Part shown: piece after piece, positions 35,978-44,846 of the stretch | How the letters are laid out: each line of letters opens with the position of its first letter | Numbering within the stretch: position 1 is the stretch's first letter | NCBI RefSeq assembly: GCF_002104475.1 | Contig: NZ_NBOF01000004.1 | Span: forward strand, 62,001 to 126,000 | Reading direction: 5' to 3' | DNA: 64,000 nucleotides | Source: Cognaticolwellia mytili | Lineage (GTDB): Bacteria; Pseudomonadota; Gammaproteobacteria; Enterobacterales; Alteromonadaceae | Position numbers and translations under genes: made by a program | The notes under the pieces: generated by a model | The model's input: the letters and a program-made list of their open reading frames with translations, nothing else | The model's database searches: none | What the model was told of the DNA's origin: nothing

Positions 35978-37441
35978 CTAGGCAATAATGCCAAGTGGTT
36001 TAGCGCTTTGCCAAACACCCCGTGTAAAATCTGGAATATCTTTCGAATTACTTCTATCAGTTACCGAGTCAGCGCTCAAAGGAGCAATAGCAGACCATGC
36101 AGCAGCATCGTATACATCTTGATCAAGTGCTTCGCCATTTCTTAAACAATAAACCATGCGCCAAAGCATTAAAAAGTCCATACCACCATGGCCCCCGTTA
36201 CGCTCGGCTTCTTGCCCCATATTTAACCACATAGGGTGATCAAACTGTGCTTGCCATTTTGCAATATCTTCATCCCAACGGTGAAAGTTCTGTAGTTTTG
36301 GCTGACGACCTTTACTACCAGCAGCGCGCCATTCAGTTATTTTTAGCTGATATTCTGACTCATATTGAGTCGCTATTGCTGGTGGAATATTTTCTAACGC
36401 AATGCGATTTGGAAAGCCAGCGAATACACCATTAATCCCTTGAATATAATTATGACGTGAGTATGGGCGAGGGGTAGTGGTGTCGTGTTGAACCATAATA
36501 CTTCGGCCTAATTTTGTTTTTATCAGCGTAGTATTCATATCGCCAGCGATATATTTTAACTGGTTTCTTTCATGTTCCGCTGCGAACTCTCTTTTAGCAT
36601 AAGCTTGTCTGCCTATCGCTGGTGAACTTGTTGAGGTCAAGTAGTCAAACCTGTCACCGCGATTAATATTCATATACTGAGAAACGGGGCCTAAGCCATG
36701 GGTAGGGTATAAGTTACCATTAGTTTTAGTATGCCAATAGGTACGCCACGAACCCGTTTTACTGTCAATTTCTTTCATTTGCCAGCGCAACTCATGAATA
36801 TAAGCGGCTTCACCATGCAATAGGTCGCCGAATAATCCTTGGCGTACCATATTTAGCACCATCAGCTCATCTCGACCGTAGCAAACATTTTCCATCATCA
36901 TGCAGTTTTTCTGCGTGCGTTCAGCGGTATTGACTAGCTGCCAACACTCTTCAATTGTGGTTGCTGCAGGTACTTCTACAAACGCATGTTTGCCACTTTC
37001 CATTGTTTCTACGCACATTGGCGTATGCCAAGCCCATGGTGTGGAAATGATGATAATATCGATATCTTGACGATTTAGCATTTCACGGTAGCTATGTTCT
37101 GTACCGGTATAGCGAGCAGGCCGAGGGAAGTTTTTGCTAACTACATATTCAACTGATTTATCTAGCGCTATTTCATTAGTATCACAAATGGCTTTAATTT
37201 CTACACCATCAATATGGCAATAATGTTTAACATGACCAGAGCCTCGTTCGCCAACACCAATAAAGCCAATGCGGACAACGTCCATTTTGGGAATTGTAAG
37301 CCCCATGACTGACTTACCTTGGGAAGGAATAGCCGGTGAATTTTTTTCAGCGTTATTTGATGAAGAACAACCAGACACAACACCAGCTGCGGCAGTAACC
37401 GCGATAGATTTTAAGAAGTTACGGCGGTCAGTGCTAGCCAT
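35978..37441 (-). CDS. GH109-type alpha-N-acetylgalactosaminidase, Tat-exported lipoprotein
   Basis: A 487-residue protein of the Gfo/Idh/MocA fold that matches glycoside hydrolase family 109, which cleaves terminal alpha-GalNAc by an NAD-dependent oxidation-elimination mechanism. The N-terminus is a twin-arginine signal (TDRRNFLKS, Arg6-Arg7) ending in a lipobox with Cys25, so the folded, NAD-loaded enzyme would be exported and lipid-anchored. The NAD motif [12 protein letters not shown] lies at 59-70, and the GH109-like blocks [34 protein letters not shown] and [13 protein letters not shown] are present. The start is 37441 (or 37453). It is the first gene of the operon with a nucleotidyltransferase and an NahK-like kinase. 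Confidence 0.87.
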   Translation of the reverse strand: MASTDRRNFLKSIAVTAAAGVVSGCSSSNNAEKNSPAIPSQGKSVMGLTIPKMDVVRIGFIGVGERGSGHVKHYCHIDGVEIKAICDTNEIALDKSVEYVVSKNFPRPARYTGTEHSYREMLNRQDIDIIIISTPWAWHTPMCVETMESGKHAFVEVPAATTIEECWQLVNTAERTQKNCMMMENVCYGRDELMVLNMVRQGLFGDLLHGEAAYIHELRWQMKEIDSKTGSWRTYWHTKTNGNLYPTHGLGPVSQYMNINRGDRFDYLTSTSSPAIGRQAYAKREFAAEHERNQLKYIAGDMNTTLIKTKLGRSIMVQHDTTTPRPYSRHNYIQGINGVFAGFPNRIALENIPPAIATQYESEYQLKITEWRAAGSKGRQPKLQNFHRWDEDIAKWQAQFDHPMWLNMGQEAERNGGHGGMDFLMLWRMVYCLRNGEALDQDVYDAAAWSAIAPLSADSVTDRSNSKDIPDFTRGVWQSAKPLGIIA

Positions 37442-37546
37442 AGGTATTTCCATATTAATTTTCAGCAATCAATAATTTACGTGACAGCGTTGTCAAATGC
37501 AAGCGGCGCAATGTTCTCTATAGTGAAAGAAATGTTTTAGGAGGTG

Positions 37547-37879
37547 TTAACCGGCGTTAAAAGTGGGTATTCTTAATGTTTCTCTTTTTAGTAAGTTCTC
37601 TGCTACTTCTGCAGGGACTTGATAAAACCCGCCAGCATACTCTTCGGCATTTAAGTACTCACGAATTTGCTTTTTAATTCTGCATGGGTGCATGCATTTT
37701 AATGAATAAACGACGGTATAATCACCAGGGGTTTTCGCAGAAAGAGCTATTGCATGTTCGTTAGGATCTATTCGCGTACAGCCTATTTTTATTACATCAC
37801 TAAAAAATGAATGAATCATAACGTAGACGCTACCATAAGATGCATCCCTACACTTCGTTTCCTTTTCTGCCTTTTCCAT
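37547..37879 (-). CDS. Small GIY-YIG-like (T5orf172/MUG113-type) protein
   Basis: A 110-residue protein with a compact GIY-YIG-like core: GSVYVMIHS for the GIY strand, DVIKIGCTRIDPNEHAIAL for the YIG strand and following helix, VVYSLKCMHPCRIKKQIREYL, and GGFYQVPAEVAENLL. This matches the T5orf172/MUG113 branch. The usual catalytic Arg after KIG is displaced (KIGCTR), and a Glu occurs in the helix, so nuclease activity is uncertain. It stands alone, between the GH109 operon and an RNA helicase gene on the opposite strand. Confidence 0.65.
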   Translation of the reverse strand: MEKAEKETKCRDASYGSVYVMIHSFFSDVIKIGCTRIDPNEHAIALSAKTPGDYTVVYSLKCMHPCRIKKQIREYLNAEEYAGGFYQVPAEVAENLLKRETLRIPTFNAG

Positions 37880-38062
37880 TATGAAGACAACCTAATGTTA
37901 TGATTTTTTTAAATGTTATTTAAATGTTCTGCTGAAAATATTATAGCAGTAGTTTTAACATAAATCATATGAAGACTTTAGTCATATTTACTTTTTTAGA
38001 AATGAATATTGGTCGCCAATGTTACAATGAAAGTTCAGCTGCACGGTATTTGTTATTAATGT

Positions 38063-38101
38063 TATAATCCTAATAATTTTGAGGATAACCATCTTTATCC
38101 T
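38063..38101 (+). promoter_or_regulatory. Promoter -10 and leader hairpin of the RNA helicase gene
   Basis: A TATAAT hexamer at 38063-38068 is followed by a short hairpin at 38082-38101 (AGGATAA with TTATCCT, 6-base loop) in the 5' leader, about 30 bases before the helicase ATG. Structured leaders are usual for RNA helicase genes and may allow temperature or self-control. Here this is inference. Confidence 0.4.
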
Positions 38102-38130
38102 TATATAGCACACACCTAAAGAGGCCTTTA

Positions 38131-39330
38131 ATGCCATTTTCCCAGCTTGGATTGTCAACTCCGCTATTAAATGCGATAGCTGACTTAGCTTACGTAGAAC
38201 CTACCGAAATTCAAAAGCAGGCAATACCCGTGGTTTTATCGGGTAAAGATATTATTGCTGCAGCACAAACCGGCACCGGGAAAACCGCAAGTTTTGTTTT
38301 ACCTTTATTGGAAAGGTTAAGTGCTGCTGAAAATGATGAAGAGCGAAATTTACGTGGTAAACGGGTTCGTGCTTTGATATTAACCCCGACACGCGAACTT
38401 GCTATTCAGGTTGAAGCGAGCATTGCGCAATATGGAAAATACATAAATATTAGCTCAATGGCGATGTATGGTGGTACTGAAATAGAGCCACAAAAACAAC
38501 GTTTGATCTGGGGCATAGATATCTTAGTGGCGACACCAGGCCGGTTGCTTGATATGGCACATCAACGCGCGGTACATTTTGATCAGCTTGAAACTTTTGT
38601 GCTTGATGAAGCCGATAGAATGTTAGATATGGGTTTTATTGACGATATTAATAAAATCATTGAACGTTTACCTGAACAACGACAAAATTTATTGTTTTCT
38701 GCCACAATTTCTGACGATGTTAGGGCATTAGCAAAGCGCACAATTCATAACGCTAGTGAAATATCTATTGCTAAAAATAGTGCATCAAAACCGAAAATAG
38801 CTCAATGGTTGGTGACGGTCGATAAAACAAATAAGTCAGCATTATTGAGTTATTTAATTAAAGAACAAGCATGGCAACAAGCACTAATTTTTATCGAAAC
38901 TAAACATGGTGCAGCAAAGCTAGTGAGCCAACTAGAAAAGCGTGGCATTAAGGCTGAGTCTATACACAGTGGTCGAACACAAGCCATACGTGAACAAATA
39001 TTAAATGACTTTAAGGCCGGGGAAATTAACTTTTTGGTGGCGACGGGCATTGCTGCACGCGGTATTGATATCGGTGAGCTTTCGCGAGTGGTTAACTATG
39101 ATTTACCTGATAAAGTTGATGATTATATCCATCGGATAGGCCGCACCGGTCGTGCAGGTAAAAGCGGAGAAGCGGTTTCATTTGTCGCCAAAGATAACTT
39201 TAGAAACCTTTGTGCAATTGAAAGTCACTTAGATCAGGTGATTGAACGTAGAGAGTTTGAAGCATTCCCTGTGAAGAAAATTGTCCCGGTGTCTATTTTA
39301 AATTATGTACCGAAAAATAAACGCAGCTAG
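38131..39330 (+). CDS. DEAD-box RNA helicase, RhlE-like
   Basis: A 399-residue ATP-dependent RNA helicase with all DEAD-box motifs: Q motif PTEIQKQAIP at 24-33, Walker A AQTGTGKT at 45-52, PTRELA at 86-91, DEAD at 159-162, SAT near 190, and the C-terminal RGIDIGELSRVVNYDLP and HRIGRTGRAG blocks. It lacks the long basic tail of full RhlE, so it represents the core only. It should unwind short RNA duplexes in ribosome assembly or RNA decay. It is followed at 127 bp by the DUF2999 gene. Confidence 0.92.
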   Translation: MPFSQLGLSTPLLNAIADLAYVEPTEIQKQAIPVVLSGKDIIAAAQTGTGKTASFVLPLLERLSAAENDEERNLRGKRVRALILTPTRELAIQVEASIAQYGKYINISSMAMYGGTEIEPQKQRLIWGIDILVATPGRLLDMAHQRAVHFDQLETFVLDEADRMLDMGFIDDINKIIERLPEQRQNLLFSATISDDVRALAKRTIHNASEISIAKNSASKPKIAQWLVTVDKTNKSALLSYLIKEQAWQQALIFIETKHGAAKLVSQLEKRGIKAESIHSGRTQAIREQILNDFKAGEINFLVATGIAARGIDIGELSRVVNYDLPDKVDDYIHRIGRTGRAGKSGEAVSFVAKDNFRNLCAIESHLDQVIERREFEAFPVKKIVPVSILNYVPKNKRS

Positions 39331-39457
39331 AAGGTGTTAACGTAAAGTAGATAATCGCTTTTTAAATTGATTATCAAACTGATAGAATATCGGCAATTCG
39401 TAAGTGCGAACTTCGTGAAGCAAAATTAAATTAATGTAAGCGTAAATAGGAAATTAG

Positions 39458-39709
39458 ATGAACCCAATTATTGCAATTTTAAAAGAACACAACGTTAGTG
39501 AAGAGCAAACCAAAGAAGTTTTTCAAGCACTAACGGAAAATCCGCTAATGGCGATGGCAACAGTGCAACAATTAGGTATTCCACAAGATAAACTACAAGC
39601 AATGATGATGTTATTGATGCAAAACCCTGCGTTGATAAAAGAAGCTGTAGATGAATTAGGTTTAGATTTTAGTAAAGTTGAGGCAGCTAAAGCTGCGTTA
39701 AATAAATAA
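39458..39709 (+). CDS. DUF2999 family small protein
   Basis: An 83-residue, all-helical, Met-rich protein that matches the DUF2999 family of Shewanella, Vibrio and Colwellia relatives (MNPIIAILKEHNVSEEQ, QQLGIPQDKLQAMMMLLMQ, LGLDFSKVEAAKAAL). AGGAAATTAG lies directly upstream of the ATG. Function is unknown. It is closed by a strong hairpin terminator. Confidence 0.85.
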   Translation: MNPIIAILKEHNVSEEQTKEVFQALTENPLMAMATVQQLGIPQDKLQAMMMLLMQNPALIKEAVDELGLDFSKVEAAKAALNK

Positions 39710-39731
39710 GTTATTAAAAACGTTTTAAATA

Positions 39732-39766
39732 GAACAAGGTGAAAGATCATTCACCTTGTTCTTGAT
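39732..39766. terminator. Strong bidirectional terminator after DUF2999
   Basis: A perfect 12-bp stem (GAACAAGGTGAA with TTCACCTTGTTC) with a 6-base loop AGATCA, followed by TTGATTT on the plus strand. On the minus strand the sequence after the stem is TATTTAAAACG. It separates DUF2999 from the convergent cyclophilin gene. Confidence 0.75.
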
Positions 39767-39808
39767 TTACCTAAGGTTCACAGCGATTAACTCGCTTTTA
39801 GTCCAACC

Positions 39809-40471
39809 CTATTCAACACGAATACTAGCTTTAATTATTTTTACTTCTTTTTTCGTTCGACCTGAACGACTGCCTAATTCTTCTATTGTGCTAAGTGTTG
39901 TATCTAAACCTTCAACAACTTCACCAAATATAGTGTGTTTACCGTCTAACCAAGGTGTTGGTGTAAAGGTAATGAAAAACTGGCTACCATCAGTATTAGG
40001 TCCCGAGTTGGCCATGCTTAGTAGACCCGGTTTATCATGAGTTAATGTGCCGTCAAACTCACCTGCATATTTATAGCCAGGGTTACCCGTGCCGTTTCCT
40101 AGAGGATCACCGCCTTGCGCCATAAACTTGTTGATTACGCGATGAAAAATCAAGTCATCATAGAAACCTAAGTTAGTTAAATATATGGTACTTGTTGCGT
40201 GCATTGGCGCAGTTTTTGGGAATAATTCAACCACTAATTTTCCTTCGGTAGTTTCTATATCCCAGTAATACTTAGCTTCTGAATTAAACTCAACTATTTC
40301 TGGTTTTTCTAACTTAGTTTTCCAGCCATCTTGAGTTTTATCTGTTCTTTGTTTTTCAATATAAGCATTGACTGCTTTCACCGCTGGATCAGGATTAAAA
40401 CAACCGCTTAGTGTAATTAATAAAACTGTGATTAAGCATGCTTTTACTGATGAAAAATGACTTTTCAGCAT
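39809..40471 (-). CDS. Cyclophilin-type peptidyl-prolyl isomerase lipoprotein
   Basis: A 220-residue lipoprotein: the signal peptide ends LSGC with Cys24 as the lipid site. After a 40-residue linker the cyclophilin domain shows [41 protein letters not shown] (active-site Arg in FHR), [21 protein letters not shown] and [12 protein letters not shown], a fuller match to the consensus than the 2-kb paralogue. It would assist folding on the periplasmic face of the envelope. The start at 40471 follows AAGGAAATAG. A frame extension to 40492 is unlikely. Confidence 0.9.
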   Translation of the reverse strand: MLKSHFSSVKACLITVLLITLSGCFNPDPAVKAVNAYIEKQRTDKTQDGWKTKLEKPEIVEFNSEAKYYWDIETTEGKLVVELFPKTAPMHATSTIYLTNLGFYDDLIFHRVINKFMAQGGDPLGNGTGNPGYKYAGEFDGTLTHDKPGLLSMANSGPNTDGSQFFITFTPTPWLDGKHTIFGEVVEGLDTTLSTIEELGSRSGRTKKEVKIIKASIRVE

Positions 40472-40950
40472 TCTATTTCCTTTTATATTCATTTGGCCGA
40501 TTTGATTTTATTAGCTTTCATGTCGCTTTGAATTTAACGGCTATGTATAACAACAGGCGACAGGTTAGTGAATTGTCGAGCGTTATTCAATAGTAATTTT
40601 AATGAACTATAATTGAGAGTACCGATGATTTTAGTAAATATTTATTTATACAATAAAGCTATAGCTCTAGTAATATTTACGTAAATAAAATACTAAACTG
40701 TTGTAAGTTTACTGTTAGGTTGAACCAATTTATTAGTGGTAAACTGGTTCAATGTACAGAAGGTAGGGGCTACGGTTTAAATTGAATAGTTTTTTAAACA
40801 TAGCCTTTTATTGCTTGCTGAAAATGCTATTTAGTCTCAATCCAATTTTATGAATGCCATAACACTCTCATAACTAACATATTACTTCATATAAGATAGT
40901 ATGTAGGGTATAGACAATCGATTTAAAAATGATTATCTATGTAAACTATT
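40472..40950. other. Intergenic region with a long hairpin
   Basis: About 480 bases between minus-strand genes with no credible open frame. The main feature is an inverted repeat at 40720-40752 (TTGAACCAATTTA with TAAACTGGTTCAA, one mismatch, 7-base loop). It has no T tract on either strand, so it is not a typical terminator. The left part contains the cyclophilin promoter. Confidence 0.4.
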
Positions 40951-42243
40951 TTATTCAATGTCAATTTTTACAGTACTTGTCATGCCGTCATAAGATGCTG
41001 AGATAATAGCAATGCCAGTAGTACTAGAGGTGCTAGTTATTTTATACGTGGCTTCATTTGTTCCTAAATTAATTAATTCGGCATTAATTAGGCTGCTACC
41101 GTTAATACTCCATTCAGAAAATTCACTGATATTCAAACTTGTAGGTGTTGAGGTATAGTTGCCCGTTAGTGTTAATTCAATCGAATTTAATGGTGCTAAA
41201 GAAATGGTATCATTGCCATCATTAATCTCGATTGTATCAAGATTAGCTTCACCCTTTACTTCTAAGGTTGCTATTGATTGTTTTCCACCACAAGTGCCGA
41301 TCAACTGCGTAACGCCGGGCTTAAGTGCGAATATAGTGCCTTTATTATCATCTTTGGTTGTTATACCTGCATAGCCCGTCTCTGCTTGTGACCATGAAAT
41401 AGTATCGTTAATGATAAAATTAGTTGTAGTAACGTCACTGTTTAAACTCGCTTGCCCATTAACTAATACTCGCTCGCCAATGTTAACTGTGATTAAATTA
41501 ACTGCTTCATCGTCTAATAAAATATTTAAGCTTTCCAGGTTCACAGGATCGGCAGTGACTGTTAATTGCCCTGAAATGTTACCTGTTTTTGCAGTAATTA
41601 TTGTGTGTTCAATTACTGCTGCTGAAGTGTATAGCGTACCATCAGTCTCAATTATGGCAGAGGTGTCGTTATCGAGACTAAAGTTTATGTCTCTTACTGT
41701 GTTTAAAGATGTATAGCCGTCAGCATAACTTACATCGCCTTTAATGCTAGCCTTAATACATGTGTTAATACTGCCTGTCATTGGTTGAATTTGTTTTAAA
41801 TTGATTGTTGTTACTGCTACATCGCTGACTGACATTTCACCGGTACCAAAAATATCATTAATAGTGGTCCCTGTAATTGTAACTACACCCTGATTGATGG
41901 CAGAATTAGCGAGCGCAGTAACTAAGCCTTTACTGTCGACTGTCGCAATGCTGGTATCACTTGAGCTCCAAATGAGCTCATTAGTTATATCTCTAATGTC
42001 ATCATTACTATCTATTCCAGTTGCGCTGAGTTGGTGGTTTTCTCCAACTCTTAATCGAGTATGGTCTCCAACTATAGTAACGGACTCTATAATAGTGCCT
42101 TGTGAACGCTGAGTTTCCAAATCTATTGCTTTCGCTAATTCATCAGAATTATTATCTGATCCACAGCTAGTCAAAAGAGTGCAAGTTAATAAAAGAGCGA
42201 TAATTGATGATTTAGAGGTGTACTGTTTTTTCGTAATTTTCAT
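40951..42243 (-). CDS. Lipoprotein with bacterial Ig-like (BIG2) repeats
   Basis: A 430-residue lipoprotein. The signal peptide ends LLTSC with Cys27, followed by an acidic/Asn-rich linker (GSDNNSDE) that favours outer-membrane sorting. At least one BIG2 domain is clear at about 55-115 (GENHQLSATGID, LIWSSSDTSIATVDSKGLVTAL). Three further beta-sandwich units follow with similar spacing, each containing IETDG or IFALKPG style strands. Such proteins are surface or periplasmic adhesins or scaffolds. The start at 42243 follows AAAGG. The gene lies 34 bp downstream of a small beta-barrel protein gene, so the two probably form an operon. Confidence 0.8.
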   Translation of the reverse strand: MKITKKQYTSKSSIIALLLTCTLLTSCGSDNNSDELAKAIDLETQRSQGTIIESVTIVGDHTRLRVGENHQLSATGIDSNDDIRDITNELIWSSSDTSIATVDSKGLVTALANSAINQGVVTITGTTINDIFGTGEMSVSDVAVTTINLKQIQPMTGSINTCIKASIKGDVSYADGYTSLNTVRDINFSLDNDTSAIIETDGTLYTSAAVIEHTIITAKTGNISGQLTVTADPVNLESLNILLDDEAVNLITVNIGERVLVNGQASLNSDVTTTNFIINDTISWSQAETGYAGITTKDDNKGTIFALKPGVTQLIGTCGGKQSIATLEVKGEANLDTIEINDGNDTISLAPLNSIELTLTGNYTSTPTSLNISEFSEWSINGSSLINAELINLGTNEATYKITSTSSTTGIAIISASYDGMTSTVKIDIE

Positions 42244-42277
42244 TGAAATACCTTTTATATAAGCAAGCTTATATTGG

Positions 42278-42793
42278 CTAAAATTGGTATGTAAAGCCAA
42301 GAGAAATGGCTGTTATTTCGAGATCACTGTCTTTATAAAACGATTGATAGCCAAGTTTAACTTGTGCTCGTTCAAAATAAGGCAATTGTTGATGGATAGC
42401 TACTCCCCATGAGAAACCACTATATTGATCTGTGCCGTTAAATGTTTCTTGGGGGCCTGAAACGATTATATCTGTCTTAGCATATCCGAGAGAAACGTCT
42501 AGGCCAAAACCGTTTTGAATATCAGATTGCATGACAAAGTAGAGTGCAATACTTTGTTCTAAATCGAATTCTATACGGTAAATGTTATCGGTACTATTAG
42601 CCTTGAGATACTGAGCTTCAAATGCCATATTATTATTGCTCGCACCTATCCGCACAGCCGTTGATTTTGGTTTTGCACTTTGATCGACAAGCTCAATGTC
42701 TGTCAATACATAATCGATCCCAATGTAAACTGAATCAGCAAAGCATTGAAATGAGGTACTAAACAATAATGCTAGATAGAAAGCTTTGTTCAT
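42278..42793 (-). CDS. Small outer-membrane beta-barrel protein
   Basis: A 171-residue exported protein with signal peptide 1-19 (LFSTSFQCFA-D). The rest alternates polar and hydrophobic residues as in an 8-stranded barrel, beginning VYIGIDYVLTDIEL and ending ITAISLGFTYQF, with the terminal Phe for BAM recognition. It resembles OmpA/OmpW-sized barrels without a peptidoglycan domain. It is the upstream partner of the Ig-like lipoprotein gene. I cannot assign a function. Confidence 0.75.
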   Translation of the reverse strand: MNKAFYLALLFSTSFQCFADSVYIGIDYVLTDIELVDQSAKPKSTAVRIGASNNNMAFEAQYLKANSTDNIYRIEFDLEQSIALYFVMQSDIQNGFGLDVSLGYAKTDIIVSGPQETFNGTDQYSGFSWGVAIHQQLPYFERAQVKLGYQSFYKDSDLEITAISLGFTYQF

Positions 42794-43006
42794 GTGAGGT
42801 TTTTGAAATCCTTATTTAATTATGAGTGTATGGTATATAATCAAGATTGAGATAGCTATTTATAAAACTTTGTTTTATGTAAAAAGGTTATAGTTAACAA
42901 TGTAGTGTGGGAAATAGTGAAACAACATTACTGTGAGTATAAATGTGTATATAGCTAGCTAATAAATGATAACATCATTTTAATCGATGTATTGAAAATT
43001 GATTAT

Positions 43007-43396
43007 TTAAATGATGCTTATTTTTGGAGGGAATTGCTTTTCAATTTTTTTAATTTTAATTTCAAGAGTTTGCAAGCTAAAAGGTTTGACAATAAAGTCT
43101 GTAACATCACAGGCTATAATTGCTTTTATACGAGATTTTTCATCTTCACATGAAACCATAAGTACGGGTAGGTCTACTAAATCTTTGTTACTCCGTATTG
43201 ATTTAAGCAGTTGTCGCCCATCTATTTTCGGCATGTGGTAGTCAGTAATAAGTAGATCGTAGGACTTTTTATTCAATAAACCTAAAGCTTGTAAACCATC
43301 GGCGGCCTCATCAATATCTGTATGACCAAGACTTCTGAGCATGTGTAACATAACATGCCGCATTGAAACCATATCATCAACTACTAATACTTTCAT
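43007..43396 (-). CDS. CheY-like single-domain response regulator
   Basis: A 129-residue receiver domain without an output domain. Acidic pocket Asp7/Asp8, phospho-acceptor Asp52 in LLITDYHMP, Ser82 and Lys104 in FIVKPFS are all present, so it should be phosphorylated normally. The start at 43396 follows AAGGAATT and begins MKVLVVDDM. A frame extension to 43459 is unlikely. Its pattern (MVSMRHVMLHMLRSLGH) is CheY-like. No kinase gene is adjacent, so its partner lies elsewhere. Confidence 0.88.
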   Translation of the reverse strand: MKVLVVDDMVSMRHVMLHMLRSLGHTDIDEAADGLQALGLLNKKSYDLLITDYHMPKIDGRQLLKSIRSNKDLVDLPVLMVSCEDEKSRIKAIIACDVTDFIVKPFSLQTLEIKIKKIEKQFPPKISII

Positions 43397-43563
43397 CGCA
43401 ATAATTCCTTTTGCTTGATAGGACATTAATATATCACTCTGGCTAAAGTAAAGTGACAAAGAAATACACCCAATAGTATATGTCTAGCATATTCTTGTTC
43501 TAGTACAAGTTTTTCTTGTTATTTTACTAAATGATAATTGACTTTTTATTATCTAAATTATAG

Positions 43564-44541
43564 CTAATTACCTGTGAAAATTGCTTTTCGCTGAAAGCTT
43601 AATTTTGCATGATTATTTAATTCAGGTTGGCCATTTTTTATGTCAATACCTAGAGATTTTAATAATGATAGATACTCAGGGATAGCGTAGCTTGATGAGA
43701 ATTCAGTCAATAAAGAGCTAAAAATTTTACTTTGGCTTAATTCATCAAGCTTTTTGACTATTTCTTCTACGCTTAGATAGCGATTAAAGCAACACTGTTG
43801 TAACTGCTTTAAGGCTAAATCTAATGAATGAGGACTAGCTGTGTTTTTAGTTGATTCTCGAAGCGCAACGTCCGCTTTTAGCCAATATAAAGCACCACTC
43901 CAATAAATACGCATATAGTTACGGTTCTGGTCAATATTATCACTGACATAACTCAATGGCTGGTGATTATATTGCTGCTGTTTATTACCGCGCTCGAAAC
44001 CATTGTAGAGCTTTTGCCACATAGTTTGTTCGTCAAACATTCCTACTCTAGCTTGGGTAATATTTTGGTAATAACTCGCTAACCCTTCTGAAAACCATCT
44101 TGCGTCGCCAGCATCATAAGGGATGAGTAAATGACTCAATTCATGGTAAATTGTCCAATCGGCTTTTAAATCCTTTAGTCTACTTTTAGTATTAATAATT
44201 AAAGTGACTTCTGGCGGTGAATACCGGTTCACTTCTCCCCAAGGAACCGCAGCAGTTCCTCTATTACTGGCTTTAATTATTGTAATATAGTCATCAACTG
44301 GCAGAGTGCCATAAACTGAACGTAAAGCATTTTCAGCGTGATTTACCCAGCTTTTAAGCATGTTTTTTTTATGGTTGGGAACATTATCAGCAAACTTGAT
44401 TTTTGTGGCTATTTTAGTATTTTCTGTTTTGCTATGAAGTGATTCTGCGTGGGAAGGCGCTATCATAAGTAAGCTGCAAGCAATAGCATTAGAGAAAAAT
44501 CTATACGCCAGTGATTTTTTATTTTCGATTAAATCTTTCAT
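43564..44541 (-). CDS. Exported gluzincin-like zinc peptidase (HELSH)
   Basis: A 325-residue protein with an N-terminal signal sequence (about 11-32, ending SHA-E). The zinc motif is HELSH at 133-137, and the downstream Glu152 in RWFSEGLASYYQN has the gluzincin spacing for the third ligand, as in DUF1570/peptidase MA-like and M1-like enzymes. The region before the motif forms the expected beta strand (EVTLIINT). It would act in the periplasm or outside. It lies divergently from the large membrane-protein gene at 44847. The substrate is unknown. Confidence 0.72.
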   Translation of the reverse strand: MKDLIENKKSLAYRFFSNAIACSLLMIAPSHAESLHSKTENTKIATKIKFADNVPNHKKNMLKSWVNHAENALRSVYGTLPVDDYITIIKASNRGTAAVPWGEVNRYSPPEVTLIINTKSRLKDLKADWTIYHELSHLLIPYDAGDARWFSEGLASYYQNITQARVGMFDEQTMWQKLYNGFERGNKQQQYNHQPLSYVSDNIDQNRNYMRIYWSGALYWLKADVALRESTKNTASPHSLDLALKQLQQCCFNRYLSVEEIVKKLDELSQSKIFSSLLTEFSSSYAIPEYLSLLKSLGIDIKNGQPELNNHAKLSFQRKAIFTGN

Positions 44542-44846
44542 TTTATCTCTATTTAAGGGCTCCCTTATTTAAATGTTAGTGTAATTTATAATGATAAGCT
44601 TTAAATGAATGCAAGCTAAATTGTTACAGTTTTTGTGCAACCAAAGGTTACCTTACCCATTTCACTAAAATTTATAACGATTAAAACGCAACTTTCTTAA
44701 TTTATTCAATGCTAATCTTGCCGTAATAATCTTACTACTAAGTACTTATAAATTTGCATTTATGGCGTTATTAAGCACACACTAATATACCTAAGTAGAT
44801 GTTAGTGTTAGTCTAATTGGTATAACCCTTACAAGGAGTTGCAAGC
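44542..44846. other. Divergent intergenic region before the 1367-residue protein gene
   Basis: 305 bases holding the promoters of two divergent genes. A TATAAC hexamer at 44821-44826 and the ribosome site AAGGAG at 44833-44838 serve the large membrane-protein gene. No gene or long inverted repeat is seen. Confidence 0.4.
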
